Assembly: GCF_036173125.1 (NCBI RefSeq) | Contig: NZ_CP108054.1 | Location: 310,001-374,000, forward strand | Direction: 5' to 3' | Source of the DNA: Streptomyces sp. NBC_00286 | GTDB taxonomy: Bacteria > Actinomycetota > Actinomycetes > Streptomycetales > Streptomycetaceae | DNA length: 64,000 nt | Shown: positions 1 through 8,173 of the stretch, piece by piece | Numbering within the stretch: position 1 is the stretch's first letter | Layout of the letters: each line of letters begins with the position of its first letter | The notes under the pieces: generated by a model | Databases searched by the model: none | Told to the model about the DNA's origin: nothing | The model's input: only the letters and a program-made list of their open reading frames with translations | Program-made: the position numbers and the translations under genes

Positions 1-184
1 GCCCGGCCAGCAGCCGACCGACCCCGTCCGTGCTTTCGTTCGCCCCCGAAGACACCGCTGCCCCGTTCCTGTGTCACGCCATGAGTGGCGTTCAGCCTAC
101 GGGGCACGAGTGACAGTCGATGCACAGGAGCGGCCGCTGTGACGATCTCGGTACGCGAAGGTCGCCTCCGGCCCAACGGGCCCT
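1..184. other. Left-edge stretch without a recognisable gene
   Basis: No reading frame here looks like a protein I recognise. The only structure seen is a weak hairpin, GGCCC-AAC-GGGCC at 170-182, just beyond the stop codon of the following minus-strand gene. It could help end that transcript, but five base pairs without a T-tract is poor evidence. Confidence 0.4.
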
Positions 185-1489
185 CTACCTGGCCGAGTTC
201 GTCAAGTCGGCACGCCTCGGCGCCGCGTAATCCTCCAGGTCCGCGCGAGTCAGGCCCGTCGCGCGCGCCACCTCCGCGATGTCGAGGGCGCCGCAGTCCA
301 GGCCGCGCAGCAGGTAGCCGCTGAGCGCCTTGGCGGTGGCGGGTTCGTCCATCACGTCGCCACCCGTGCGGTTGACATACCGGGCGAGGCGCAACGCGGC
401 CTGCCCGAAGCCCTCGCGATAGTAGGCGAACACGGCGGCGTACCGGGTCGGGAGGTGACGCGGGTGCATGTCCCAGCCCTGGTAGTAGGCGCGGGCGAGG
501 GCGCGGCGGGTGAGGCCGTAGTGCAGCCGCCAGGCGTCGTGGACCTGCGAAGTCGGGCCCACGGGAAGGACGTTGGTGGAGCCGTCCGAGACGCGTACGC
601 CGGTGCCTGCCGCCGCGACCTGCATGATCGCCTTGGCGTGGTCGGCTGCCGGGTGGTCGCTCGCCTGGTGGGCGGCGCTGACGCCGAGGCAGGCGCTGTA
701 GTCGAAGGTCCCGTAGTGCAGGCCCGTGGCGCGGCCCTCGGCGGCCTGGATCATCCGGGCGACGGTGGCGGTGCCGTCGGTGGCGAGAATGGCCTGGCTG
801 GTCTCGATCTGGATCTCGAACCCGATCCGCCCGGGCTCGAGTTGGTGTGCCTTCTCGAACTCCTCCAGCAGCCGCACCATCGCGGTGACCTGCTCGGCGT
901 ACGTCACCTTCGGCAGCGTCAGGACCAGCCCGTCCGGCAGTCCGCCCGCCTCCATCAGCCCGGTCAGGAAGATGTCGAGGGTCCGGATGCCCCGGTCGCG
1001 TACCGGCGCTTCCATGCACTTCATACGGATGCCCATGTACGGGGCTGCCGTGCCCTTCTCGTACGCCTCCGACACCAGCCGCGCGGCACGGGCGGCGGCC
1101 TCGTCCTCCTCGGCGTCGGGGCGCGGGCCGTAGCCGTCCTCGAAGTCGACGCGCAGGTCTTCGATGGGCTCGTGCTCCAGCTTGGCCCGTACACGGGCGT
1201 GGACGGGTTCGGCCAGTTCGTCGGCGAGGCCGAGAACGGCGGCGAACGAGGCGGCGTCCGGGGCGTGATCGTCGAGGGCGGCGAGGGCCTGCTCGCCCCA
1301 GGAGCGGATGGTGTCGGCGGCGAACACGTCACCGGGTACGTAGACGGTGTGGACGGGCTGACGGGTCCCCGGGTCTCCGGGGTAGCGGCGCTCCAGTTCG
1401 GCGTCGACCGGGGCGAGGGAGGCGCTGATCTCCTCGCTGACGGCGCCCGCGAGGCTCGTCGCCACCTTCTCCTGCGCGCCCTGGCCCAT
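185..1489 (-). CDS. DUF6986 / HpcH-HpaI aldolase-citrate lyase superfamily protein
   Basis: A 434-residue cytoplasmic protein of the HpcH/HpaI aldolase and citrate-lyase superfamily, in the group called DUF6986 in streptomycetes. It shows TIM-barrel style blocks: DLRVDFEDGYG near residue 110, IGFEIQIETSQA near 223 and GLHYGTFDYSA near 257. Acidic residues in such blocks bind metal and keto-acid or acyl-CoA substrates in relatives. The substrate is unknown, so only C-C bond making or breaking on a small acid can be inferred. The ATG start has GAGAGGG upstream at good spacing. A TTGACC/TAGCTT promoter with an inverted repeat near +1 precedes it. The gene stands alone, divergent from the exported nuclease-fold gene. 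Confidence 0.85.
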   Translation of the reverse strand: MGQGAQEKVATSLAGAVSEEISASLAPVDAELERRYPGDPGTRQPVHTVYVPGDVFAADTIRSWGEQALAALDDHAPDAASFAAVLGLADELAEPVHARVRAKLEHEPIEDLRVDFEDGYGPRPDAEEDEAAARAARLVSEAYEKGTAAPYMGIRMKCMEAPVRDRGIRTLDIFLTGLMEAGGLPDGLVLTLPKVTYAEQVTAMVRLLEEFEKAHQLEPGRIGFEIQIETSQAILATDGTATVARMIQAAEGRATGLHYGTFDYSACLGVSAAHQASDHPAADHAKAIMQVAAAGTGVRVSDGSTNVLPVGPTSQVHDAWRLHYGLTRRALARAYYQGWDMHPRHLPTRYAAVFAYYREGFGQAALRLARYVNRTGGDVMDEPATAKALSGYLLRGLDCGALDIAEVARATGLTRADLEDYAAPRRADLTNSAR

Positions 1490-1517
1490 CCCGACACCCT
1501 CTCGATTTTCCGCTGGC

Positions 1518-1570
1518 CGGAATCAACAATCCGTAGAGCGAAGCTATCCGCGGACCTTCCCGCTGGTCAA
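1518..1570 (-). promoter_or_regulatory. Candidate promoter and operator of the DUF6986 gene
   Basis: On the minus strand TTGACC (1570-1565) is followed after 18 bases by TAGCTT (1546-1541), a reasonable sigma-70-type pair. An imperfect inverted repeat, CGGAATCAACAATCCG (1518-1533), lies where transcription would start and could be a repressor site. The sequence is direct observation; its function is inferred. Confidence 0.4.
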
Positions 1571-1702
1571 CACCCACCTCCGCCCAGCTCCACCCCGGGA
1601 CTTCCCTCTGTGGCCACCACGCCCTCTCGACATGTTCACGACCAACTCCGACACTTCGGTGCGCACGACTCGCCCGGCATCCGTCATCGAAGGAGCCCAC
1701 CC

Positions 1703-2611
1703 GTGCCCATCAAGCACAGCCGAGTCACGCGTCGTCTGGGCCTGAAGACCGCCATCGCCGCCGCGGTCGCCCTGCCTCTGTCCAGTACAGCACCCCTCAC
1801 CGCGACCGCCGCGGCGCCGGACAGATCCAGCCGCCGCCTGGAAGTCATGTCGTTCAATCTCCGGTACGCGAGCACCAGCGAACCCAACAGCTGGGCCGCC
1901 CGCCGCCCCGTAACGCGCGAACTGCTGCGCCGCGAAAGCCTCCACGTCATCGGCACCCAGGAGGGCCTCTACCAGCAGGTGCGCGACATCGAGGCCGACC
2001 TCGGACCGAACTTCGACTGGATCGGCACGGGCCGCGCGGGCGGCAGTCGCGACGAGTTCATGGCGGTCTTCTACGACACCCGCCGGCTGGCCCCTGTGGA
2101 GTACGACCACTTCTGGCTCTCCGACACGCCCAGCGTGATCGGCTCGAACACCTGGGGCGGCGGCTCCATCCGCATGGTGACCTGGGTCCGCTTCCGCGAT
2201 CTGCGCGACGGGGAGCGGCAGTTCTACTTCCTCAACACCCACCTCGACAACGCGAGTCAGAACGCACGCGCGCGTGCCGCCCAGCTGATCGCCCAGCGCA
2301 TCGCGGGCCTCGACCGGTCACTGCCGCTGGTGGTGACCGGCGACTTTAACGTCGCCGCGCACAAGAACCCCGTCTACGACACGATGCTGGGCGCCGGTCT
2401 CGTCGACACCTGGGACACGGCGGCCGAGCGAAGCAAGCTGTACGCGACCTTCCACGGTTACCGGCCGCTGGTCCCGGACGGCGACCGTATCGACTGGGTC
2501 CTCACCACTCCCGGCGTCACCGCACACCGAGCCTCGATCAACACCTTCTCCGCGAACGGCCAGTTCCCGAGCGACCATCTGCCTGTCCAGGCGTCGCTGA
2601 CTCTGGGCTGA
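1703..2611 (+). CDS. Exported endonuclease/exonuclease/phosphatase family protein
   Basis: A 302-residue enzyme of the EEP (DNase I-like) fold. Residues 1-37 form an export signal with a twin arginine (TRRLGLK) and a hydrophobic stretch ending in alanines, so Tat export is likely. The family's metal and catalytic motifs are all present: MSFNLRY at the start of the domain, GTQEG (glutamate), TGDFN (Asp and Asn), DRIDW and the C-terminal SDHLPV (Asp-His). Relatives cleave phosphodiesters or phosphomonoesters in nucleic acids, sphingomyelin or inositol phosphates; the substrate cannot be read here. The GTG start is chosen for its AAGGAG and because the signal peptide begins there. The frame stays open far upstream, but only as antisense of the DUF6986 gene. 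Confidence 0.88.
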   Translation: MPIKHSRVTRRLGLKTAIAAAVALPLSSTAPLTATAAAPDRSSRRLEVMSFNLRYASTSEPNSWAARRPVTRELLRRESLHVIGTQEGLYQQVRDIEADLGPNFDWIGTGRAGGSRDEFMAVFYDTRRLAPVEYDHFWLSDTPSVIGSNTWGGGSIRMVTWVRFRDLRDGERQFYFLNTHLDNASQNARARAAQLIAQRIAGLDRSLPLVVTGDFNVAAHKNPVYDTMLGAGLVDTWDTAAERSKLYATFHGYRPLVPDGDRIDWVLTTPGVTAHRASINTFSANGQFPSDHLPVQASLTLG

Positions 2612-2637
2612 GCACCGGCATGAGCCCGGAATGAGGC

Positions 2638-2675
2638 GAGGCCCCCGTGACCGCGTCGACGGTCACAGGGGCCTC
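2638..2675. terminator. Bidirectional terminator between convergent genes
   Basis: Sixteen-base arms GAGGCCCCCGTGACCG and CGGTCACAGGGGCCTC pair with one mismatch around a 6-base loop. The hairpin sits in the 81-bp gap between the converging nuclease-fold gene and etfA, so it can serve both. Confidence 0.85.
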
Positions 2676-2692
2676 GTACTGCTCAGAGACAC

Positions 2693-3655
2693 TCAGCCCT
2701 TACGGGTCTTGATCTCCTCGGTGAGCTGCGGGACGACCTCGAAGAGGTCGCCGACCACGCCGTAGTCGACCAGGTCGAAGATCGGGGCCTCGGCGTCCTT
2801 GTTGACCGCCACGATCGTCTTCGAGGTCTGCATACCGGCCCGGTGCTGGATCGCACCCGAGATACCGGAAGCGATGTACAGCTGCGGCGAGACGGACTTG
2901 CCGGTCTGACCGACCTGGTTGGAGTGCGGGTACCAGCCGGCGTCCACCGCGGCACGCGAGGCGCCAACAGCGGCGCCGAGGGAGTCGGCGAGCGCCTCGA
3001 TGATCGCGAAGTTCTCCGCGCCGTTGACGCCACGGCCACCGGAGACCACGATCGCGGCCTCGGTCAGCTCCGGACGACCGGTCGACTCACGCGGCGTACG
3101 GGACGTGACCTTGGTGCCGGTCGCCTGCTCCGAGAAGGACACGGACAGCGCCTCGACCGCACCGGCGGCCGGAGCGGGCTCCACGGCCGCGCTGTTCGGC
3201 TTGACCGTGATGACCGGAGTGCCCTTGGAGACACGGGACTTGGTGGAGAAGGCGGCGGCGAACACCGACTGCGTGGCCACCGGGCCCTCGTCGCCGGCCT
3301 CCAGGTCGACGGCGTCGGTGATGATGCCCGAGCCGATACGCACCGCGAGGCGAGCGGCGATCTCCTTGCCCTCGGCCGAGGAGGGAACGAGGACTGCGGC
3401 CGGGGAGACGGACTCGTACGCGGCCTGCAGAGCGTCCACCTTCGGGACGACCAGGTAGTCGGCGAACTCGGGGGCGTCCGCGGTCAGGACGCGGGTCGCG
3501 CCGTGCTCGGCCAGCGCGGCGGCGGTGTCGGCGGCGCCCGCGCCAAGCGCGACGGCGACCGGCTCGCCGATGCGGCGGGCCAGGGTCAGCAGCTCCAGGG
3601 TGGGCTTGCGGACGGCACCGTCCACGTGGTCGACGTAGACGAGGACTTCAGCCAT
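2693..3655 (-). CDS. etfA: Electron transfer flavoprotein alpha subunit
   Basis: The 320-residue alpha subunit of the heterodimeric electron transfer flavoprotein, which takes electrons from acyl-CoA and other dehydrogenases and passes them to the respiratory chain through an ETF-quinone oxidoreductase. Length is normal. The C-terminal FAD-binding domain is complete, with the [10 protein letters not shown] segment near residue 266 and [20 protein letters not shown] near 285, both family signatures. It follows etfB on the same strand after 54 bases, the usual operon. The ATG start is followed at once by the conserved opening AEVLVYVDH. The function is one of the surest in the window. Confidence 0.97.
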   Translation of the reverse strand: MAEVLVYVDHVDGAVRKPTLELLTLARRIGEPVAVALGAGAADTAAALAEHGATRVLTADAPEFADYLVVPKVDALQAAYESVSPAAVLVPSSAEGKEIAARLAVRIGSGIITDAVDLEAGDEGPVATQSVFAAAFSTKSRVSKGTPVITVKPNSAAVEPAPAAGAVEALSVSFSEQATGTKVTSRTPRESTGRPELTEAAIVVSGGRGVNGAENFAIIEALADSLGAAVGASRAAVDAGWYPHSNQVGQTGKSVSPQLYIASGISGAIQHRAGMQTSKTIVAVNKDAEAPIFDLVDYGVVGDLFEVVPQLTEEIKTRKG

Positions 3656-3709
3656 GGGACTTCTTCTCTCCTGCTTGCGAAGTGTGCGGGGCGGTAAGCG
3701 ACTTGGGCC

Positions 3710-4495
3710 TTAGATGAACTTCTGGCCCGCGAGGAACTCAGCGAGCTGCTTGCCGCCCTCGCCCTCGTCCTTGACGATCGTGCCGGCCGTGCGCGCCGGG
3801 CGCTCCGCGGCGGAGTCAACGACCGTGTAGGCGCCCTCCAGACCGACCTCCTCGGCCTCGATGTCGAGGTCGGACAGGTCCCAGGAGGTCACCGGCTTCT
3901 TCTTGGCGGCCATGATGCCCTTGAAGGAGGGGTAGCGCGCCTCGCCCGACTGGTCGGTGACCGACACGACCGCCGGCAGGGAGGCCTCGAGCTGCTCGGA
4001 GGCGGAGTCGCCGTCGCGGCGGCCCTTGACCGTGCCGTCCTCGACGGAGACCTCGGAGAGCAGGGTGACCTGCGGGACGCCCAGGCGCTCGGCGACCAGC
4101 GCCGGTACGACACCCATGGTGCCGTCGGTGGACGCCATGCCGGAGATCACCAGGTCGTAGCCGGCCTTCTCGATGGCCTTGGCCAGCACCAGGGAGGTGC
4201 CGATGGCGTCCGTGCCGTGCAGGTCGTCGTCCTCGACGTGGATGGCCTTGTCGGCGCCCATGGACAGCGCCTTGCGCAGCGCGTCCTTGGCGTCCTCGGG
4301 GCCGATGGTCAGGACGGTGATCTCCGCGTCGTCGGCGTCCTCGGCGATCTGCAGTGCCTGCTCGACCGCGTACTCGTCGAGCTCCGAGAGCAGACCGTCC
4401 ACGTCGTCGCGATCGACGGTCAGGTCATCGGCGAAGTGCCGGTCGCCAGTGGCGTCGGGCACGTACTTCACAGTGACAACGATCCTCAAGCTCAC
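3710..4495 (-). CDS. etfB: Electron transfer flavoprotein beta subunit
   Basis: The 261-residue beta subunit of ETF, which binds AMP structurally and carries the recognition loop that docks on partner dehydrogenases. It opens with the family sequence SLRIVVTVKYVPDATGD and has SDPGLASTDG-like ISGMASTDGTMG around residue 120. The GTG start was chosen over longer upstream frames because AGGAGA lies 6 bases before it and homology begins exactly there. It is first in the etfB-etfA operon. The 214 bp upstream hold a TAATAT box beside a TACT-CGCC-AGTA palindrome, suggesting control with fatty-acid oxidation genes (inference). Confidence 0.96.
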   Translation of the reverse strand: MSLRIVVTVKYVPDATGDRHFADDLTVDRDDVDGLLSELDEYAVEQALQIAEDADDAEITVLTIGPEDAKDALRKALSMGADKAIHVEDDDLHGTDAIGTSLVLAKAIEKAGYDLVISGMASTDGTMGVVPALVAERLGVPQVTLLSEVSVEDGTVKGRRDGDSASEQLEASLPAVVSVTDQSGEARYPSFKGIMAAKKKPVTSWDLSDLDIEAEEVGLEGAYTVVDSAAERPARTAGTIVKDEGEGGKQLAEFLAGQKFI

Positions 4496-4600
4496 GCCGG
4501 CTCTCCTACTGCAATCGTCATTTCCGAGCTGCCTTCTTTCAGGCAGCATAGGCGCCTCAAGCGGCCCGTCCCGGTTGGGGCGGCCTGCGCTCCGAACCAA

Positions 4601-4616
4601 ATATTACTCGCCAGTA
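4601..4616 (-). promoter_or_regulatory. Candidate -10 box and operator of etfBA
   Basis: Read on the minus strand, TAATAT (4606-4601) resembles a -10 element. It overlaps a 12-bp interrupted palindrome, TACT-CGCC-AGTA (4605-4616). A second inverted repeat, CTTGC-N7-GCAAG, lies about 20 bp further upstream (4627-4643). TetR-type repressors of acyl-CoA metabolism in actinobacteria use sites of this general form, so lipid-responsive repression is plausible but unproven. Confidence 0.4.
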
Positions 4617-4709
4617 CACCCAGTTCTTGCCCGCTAAGCAAGCGCTTTGAACTGTGACCTTTGCAACGCAGCGTAATCGGAACCCGACGCTTGCGCACAA
4701 GTCGGCCAC

Positions 4710-5213
4710 TCAATCACGCAGACCGTTGAAGCGCCCCTGGTGATAGAGCAACGGGCGCCCGACGCCCGTGGGATCACCGAGGACGACCTCAGCGAGAACC
4801 AGGCGGTGGTCCCCCGCGGGTACACGCGCGACGATCCGGCATACGAGCCAGGCCAGGACGTCGTCGAGTACGGGTACGCCCTCGGGGCCCTCACTCCAGC
4901 CGGTGGGCGCGGCGAAACGGTCGGCGCCGCTGCGGGCGAAGGTAGCGGCCAGCTCCTGCTGATGCTCGCCGAGTATGTGGACGCCGACGTGCTCCGTCTC
5001 GGAGATCACCGGCCAGCTGGACGCGCTCGTGCCGATGCCGAAGGAGACCATCGGGGGCTCGGCGGACACGGAGGTGAGCGAGGTGGCGGTGAAGCCGACC
5101 GGGCTGCCGCCGCCCTGCGCGGTGATCACGGCTACTCCGGCCGCGTGCCGCCGGAAGACCGAGCGCAGCAGGTCGGGAGAGGCGAGTTGAGGGAGAAGGA
5201 CTTCCGGGGGCAC
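4710..5213 (-). CDS. Flavin reductase family protein (FMN-binding split barrel)
   Basis: About 167 residues of the flavin-reductase-like, FMN-binding split-barrel family, which reduces FMN or FAD with NAD(P)H or serves as the reductase of two-component monooxygenases. The diagnostic run is GVAVITAQGGGSPVGFTATS followed by SVSAEPPMVSFGIG and HVGVHILGEHQQELAATFA, then VLAWLVCRIVARVPAGDH near the end. No monooxygenase partner is adjacent, so the acceptor is unknown. The start is uncertain. A GTG was chosen because TTGACT/CAGCGT lies 6 bases upstream as if for a leaderless message; in-frame GTG (5279) and TTG codons lie further upstream. Confidence 0.82.
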   Translation of the reverse strand: MPPEVLLPQLASPDLLRSVFRRHAAGVAVITAQGGGSPVGFTATSLTSVSAEPPMVSFGIGTSASSWPVISETEHVGVHILGEHQQELAATFARSGADRFAAPTGWSEGPEGVPVLDDVLAWLVCRIVARVPAGDHRLVLAEVVLGDPTGVGRPLLYHQGRFNGLRD

Positions 5214-5219
5214 AGGGTC

Positions 5220-5249
5220 ACGCTGTCGATGTGTGGTGCGTGCAGTCAA
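5220..5249 (-). promoter_or_regulatory. Candidate leaderless promoter of the flavin reductase gene
   Basis: On the minus strand TTGACT (5249-5244) is followed after 18 bases by CAGCGT (5225-5220), and GTG comes 6 bases later. That would put +1 at or next to the start codon. The weak -10 limits confidence. Confidence 0.35.
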
Positions 5250-5310
5250 GTGCGTTCCAGCATCTGGGAGATGTGTCACCTGCGGTGCCGCGGGGCGAAT
5301 GCGCCGGTCG

Positions 5311-5646
5311 TCAGAGCGTGGCAACGGCCTCTCCCAGCGCGGCGATCACGTCCGCCTTACGGGGCTGTCCGGTGGCACGCCGGACGACGCGTCCCTCCAT
5401 GTCGAGCACCAGGACGGTCGGGGTCTTGAGGATGCCGAGTTCGCGTACGAGCTCCAGGTGGTCCTCGGCGTCGATCTCGACGTGGGTCACGCCCGGGACC
5501 ATTCCGGCCACTTCGGCGAGCACCCTGCGGGTCGCCCGGCAGGGTGCGCAGAAGGCGCTGGAGAACTGGACCAGCGTGGCCCGTTCACCGAGGTCGTCTC
5601 CCAACTCGGCCGCGTCGAGCCGCTGTTCGGTGTCGCGCCCGCGCAC
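5311..5646 (-). CDS. Thioredoxin-like protein with FCAPC active site
   Basis: A 111-residue thioredoxin-fold protein for thiol-disulfide exchange. The redox motif is F32-C-A-P-C36, so the tryptophan of the classical WCGPC is replaced by phenylalanine and the glycine by alanine, which should shift the redox potential. The cis-proline segment LKTPTVLVLD and the GQPRKADVIAAL tail are in the right places. No signal peptide is seen, so it acts in the cytoplasm. The GTG start has a perfect AGGAGG 6 bases upstream. An upstream in-frame GTG at 5679 would put that ribosome site inside the gene. The flavin reductase gene follows about 100 bases downstream. Confidence 0.88.
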   Translation of the reverse strand: MRGRDTEQRLDAAELGDDLGERATLVQFSSAFCAPCRATRRVLAEVAGMVPGVTHVEIDAEDHLELVRELGILKTPTVLVLDMEGRVVRRATGQPRKADVIAALGEAVATL

Positions 5647-5856
5647 GTTCGTCCTCCTGCTTCGCCGCTGATGCCGCACTCCGTAGTCGCCCGCCGCCGC
5701 GAGCGCCCTGCCCCTTCAGCACTTATGAAAGCCCGAAGATTCCCGGCCCATTGGAGTCGGACCATCCCCCGAAGTGACGAGAATCTCGCCGTTCGAATGA
5801 ACGAGGACTGGCTACTCGTCCGTTCTTCGGGCACGATCTGCCCAATGCCGTAAACC

Positions 5857-5868
5857 TACGGCTGCGTA
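5857..5868. promoter_or_regulatory. TACG-GCTG-CGTA palindrome upstream of the acyltransferase gene
   Basis: A perfect 4-4-4 interrupted palindrome in the context AACCTACGGCTGCGTAAC, about 55 bases before the acyltransferase start. Actinobacterial regulators of fatty-acid desaturation and membrane lipid genes bind CTACGG/CCGTAG-type repeats, so a lipid-responsive operator is a reasonable guess from position and form. Confidence 0.35.
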
Positions 5869-5922
5869 ACTTTCCCGCCGGGAGCCCCCCTTCCCAGGCA
5901 GAGAGAAGGGTCCACTCCGTCC

Positions 5923-6651
5923 ATGGCTGAGCTTGCCTACCGTCCCGCCATCGGTCTCGCCCGCACGCTGTTCAAGGCCTGGGACCTGAAGATCGACTGC
6001 AAGGGATCGGAGAACATCCCGCGCTCGGGCGGTGCGGTGCTGGTGAGCAATCACATCAGCTACCTCGACTTCATCTTCGACGGTCTCGCCGCCCTGCCGC
6101 AGAAGCGCCTGGTCCGCTTCATGGCGAAGGAGTCGGTGTTCCGGCACAAGGTCTCCGGCCCGCTGATGCGCAACATGAAGCACATCCCCGTGGACCGCAA
6201 GAACGGTGAGGCCGCGTACGCGCACGCGCTGGACTCACTGCGTTCCGGTGAAATCGTCGGAGTCTTCCCGGAGGCCACGATTTCACAGTCGTTCACGCTG
6301 AAGAGCTTCAAGTCGGGTGCCGCGCGCATGGCCCAGGAGGCCGGCGTCCCGTTGATCCCGATGGCCCTGTGGGGTACGCAGCGTCTGTGGACGAAGGGCC
6401 ACCCGAAGAACTTCAAGCGGAGCCACATCCCGATCACCATCCGGGTGGGCGAGGCGATCGAGGCCTCCCGCGACAAGTACGCGGGCGCGATCACCCGGCA
6501 GGTGCGCGAGCGCGTCCAGGAACTCCTGGAAGCAGCCCAGCGCGCCTACCCCGTACGCCCCAAGGACCCGAACGACACCTGGTGGATGCCGGCCCACCTC
6601 GGCGGCACGGCCCCCACTCCGGAAGAGGTCAAGGCCGCCGAGGCGCGCTGA
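5923..6651 (+). CDS. Lysophospholipid acyltransferase (PlsC family)
   Basis: A 242-residue acyltransferase of the PlsC/AGPAT family, which moves an acyl chain from acyl-CoA or acyl-ACP to lysophosphatidic acid or a similar lipid at the membrane. The catalytic H-x4-D motif is in SNHISYLDFIF (about residue 46-52). The glycerol-phosphate-binding block follows as GVFPEATIS, a variant of the usual FPEGTRS. Length fits the family. It begins ELAYRPAIGLARTLFKAWDLKI, typical of the actinobacterial subgroup. A lipid-type palindrome lies upstream. Streptomycetes carry several such paralogues, so the exact acceptor is uncertain. Confidence 0.9.
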   Translation: MAELAYRPAIGLARTLFKAWDLKIDCKGSENIPRSGGAVLVSNHISYLDFIFDGLAALPQKRLVRFMAKESVFRHKVSGPLMRNMKHIPVDRKNGEAAYAHALDSLRSGEIVGVFPEATISQSFTLKSFKSGAARMAQEAGVPLIPMALWGTQRLWTKGHPKNFKRSHIPITIRVGEAIEASRDKYAGAITRQVRERVQELLEAAQRAYPVRPKDPNDTWWMPAHLGGTAPTPEEVKAAEAR

Positions 6652-6685
6652 GCCGCCGCTTCGCGCCTACCTTGCCTGCCTTGCC

Positions 6686-7279
6686 TCAGAGTGCGGTGGG
6701 GAGCGTCTTCCACAGGTACTCGCGGTCGGGGGCAGCCTTGAGGGCGCGCAGAACAGCCGGGTGAGGTTCGGCATACAGAACTGAGTAGTCCGTCTCATTG
6801 GACTTCGGGTCGGGCACCCAGGCCAGGCGCTCCCCCTCGAGCGAGAACTGGGCGTCGACCCCCGGCTTGTTGCCGCGGGGGTCCTGCCGATGCCATGCCC
6901 CGTTGAACCGCACGGCGACGAGACCGTGCACGCAGAGCGCACTGCCATCGTCATGCATCAGCGACTGGTAGCACAGCGCCGTAGGGATGTCCTCGGCCCG
7001 CAGCAGCGCGGCCAAGGCGTGGGCCTTGGCGTGGCAGATACCGGTCCCCTGCTCCAGGACGTCCGAGGCACGCCAGGTGACGCGCGGATCACCGCTGTCA
7101 GCCGAGTGCGGGATGCCGTCGCGGACAAACTCGTACGCCGCTCGTGCATAGGCATACGAGTCGGCGATCGTCGATGCGAGGCGCGCCGCCGTCTCCCGTA
7201 CGAGCGGATGATGATGGTCGATGACCTCGTCGGCGGCCAAGTACGCGGAAAGGTCAGGGGTTTCCTGGATCGGCTCCAT
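6686..7279 (-). CDS. Transglutaminase-like superfamily protein
   Basis: A 197-residue protein of the transglutaminase-like (papain-fold) family. The triad can be placed: Cys in GTGICHAKAHALAALLRAEDIPTALCYQ near residue 90, His in SALCVHGLVAVRFNGAWHRQDPRGNK, and the Asp of RQDPRG. Bacterial members are often cysteine proteases or amidases rather than cross-linking enzymes. There is no signal peptide, so it is cytoplasmic. It converges on the acyltransferase gene with a 34-bp gap and no obvious terminator. The ATG start was kept because EPIQETPDLSAYLAADEVIDH reads like the family's opening, although no good ribosome site is visible. Confidence 0.85.
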   Translation of the reverse strand: MEPIQETPDLSAYLAADEVIDHHHPLVRETAARLASTIADSYAYARAAYEFVRDGIPHSADSGDPRVTWRASDVLEQGTGICHAKAHALAALLRAEDIPTALCYQSLMHDDGSALCVHGLVAVRFNGAWHRQDPRGNKPGVDAQFSLEGERLAWVPDPKSNETDYSVLYAEPHPAVLRALKAAPDREYLWKTLPTAL

Positions 7280-7385
7280 GCCCGCAGAGCATAGGAACGC
7301 GACGAGCAGGGAGTCAATGACTTTTCCATGAGTAGCATATTTATGCAGTCATCCCACCACCCCCCCCCTTGCCACGCCTATCGAA

Positions 7386-7393
7386 TATCGATA
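7386..7393. promoter_or_regulatory. TATCGATA palindrome upstream of the DUF2975-HTH operon
   Basis: An 8-bp perfect palindrome in an AT-rich patch, with further TATCGA and TTCGATCG motifs within 35 bp. It lies about 33 bases before the membrane-protein start. The HTH protein of the same operon is the obvious candidate to bind it (inference). Confidence 0.3.
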
Positions 7394-7426
7394 GATTCCC
7401 ATCGTGATTCGATCGAGAGAGAAGTG

Positions 7427-7918
7427 ATGGGAAAGCTCACAGTGCGTGCGCTGCGCGCCGTGCTGGTGGTGGTGCTCGCCGGCACCGTGTTCGTACAGGC
7501 ATTGATGGTGTGGGCGTTGGTCAGCGGGAGCGACCCGGAGGACGGGTCGCTCCCGCTGACCCCGCTGCGCGTGATCACGATCCTGGGCATGGTGTCGGTC
7601 CAGGTTGCCCTGGTCTGTGTATGGCGGCTGGTGACGATGGTGCGACACGGAACTGTGTTCTCCCACGCCGCCTTCCGGTACGTGGACGGCGTGATCGGCG
7701 CGATCGTGGCGGCTGCCCTCGTGTGGTTCGCGGTCACGGTCATCAATGCGCCGGGCCAGCAGGACGACCCGGGCGTCACCGTCATCATGGGCGGGGTTGG
7801 CGTGGCCATCCTGGGGGTCGCGCTCCTCGTGCTCGTGCTGCGGATGCTGCTCGCCCAGGCCGTCGCGCGTGACGTCGAAGCGGCGCAGATGCAGGCCGAG
7901 TTGGACGAGGTGATCTGA
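7427..7918 (+). CDS. DUF2975 membrane protein
   Basis: A 163-residue integral membrane protein of the DUF2975 family. Four hydrophobic segments are visible at about residues 9-29, 46-66, 86-106 and 117-140, with short charged loops and a charged tail (DVEAAQMQAELDEVI). The family has no established biochemical role but is almost always encoded next to a small Cro/CI-type regulator, as here. Its stop codon overlaps the start of that gene by one base (TGATG), so the two are translated together. The ATG has GAGAGAAG just upstream. Confidence 0.85.
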   Translation: MGKLTVRALRAVLVVVLAGTVFVQALMVWALVSGSDPEDGSLPLTPLRVITILGMVSVQVALVCVWRLVTMVRHGTVFSHAAFRYVDGVIGAIVAAALVWFAVTVINAPGQQDDPGVTVIMGGVGVAILGVALLVLVLRMLLAQAVARDVEAAQMQAELDEVI

Positions 7919-8163
7919 TGCCGATCGCCGTCGATATCGACGTGATGCTGGCCAGGCGCAAGATGTCCGTGGGCGAACTCGCGGACCGCGTCGGGATCAC
8001 GCCCGCCAACCTGGCGGTGCTCAAGAACGGCCGCGCGAAGGCGGTCCGCTTCACCACCCTTGCCGCGCTCTGCGAGGTGCTCGAGTGTCAGCCGGGGGAC
8101 CTGCTGCGCTGGGAGGCGGAGGACGCCGAGGAGGCGCGGACGGGCGAGGTCAGCCGTCGGTGA
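7918..8163 (+). CDS. Small Cro/CI-type HTH regulator (YozG-like)
   Basis: An 81-residue protein that is almost entirely a helix-turn-helix domain: MSVGELADRVGITPANLAVLKNGRAKAVRFTTLAALCEVLECQPGDLL matches the XRE/YozG type. It is encoded directly behind the DUF2975 membrane protein with one base of overlap. Such pairs are thought to act together, the regulator controlling the operon and the membrane protein perhaps sensing the envelope; that is inference. Its own first codons contain GTCGATATCGAC, a 12-bp palindrome related to the upstream TATCGATA, so an intragenic operator is possible. Confidence 0.88.
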   Translation: MPIAVDIDVMLARRKMSVGELADRVGITPANLAVLKNGRAKAVRFTTLAALCEVLECQPGDLLRWEAEDAEEARTGEVSRR

Positions 8164-8173
8164 ACGTGGCCTC

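Noticed and set aside
455..1702. Long plus-strand open frame leading into the exported nuclease-fold gene
   Set aside because: It is the antisense of the DUF6986 gene. High G+C keeps shadow frames open. A signal peptide and AAGGAG mark the real start at 1703.
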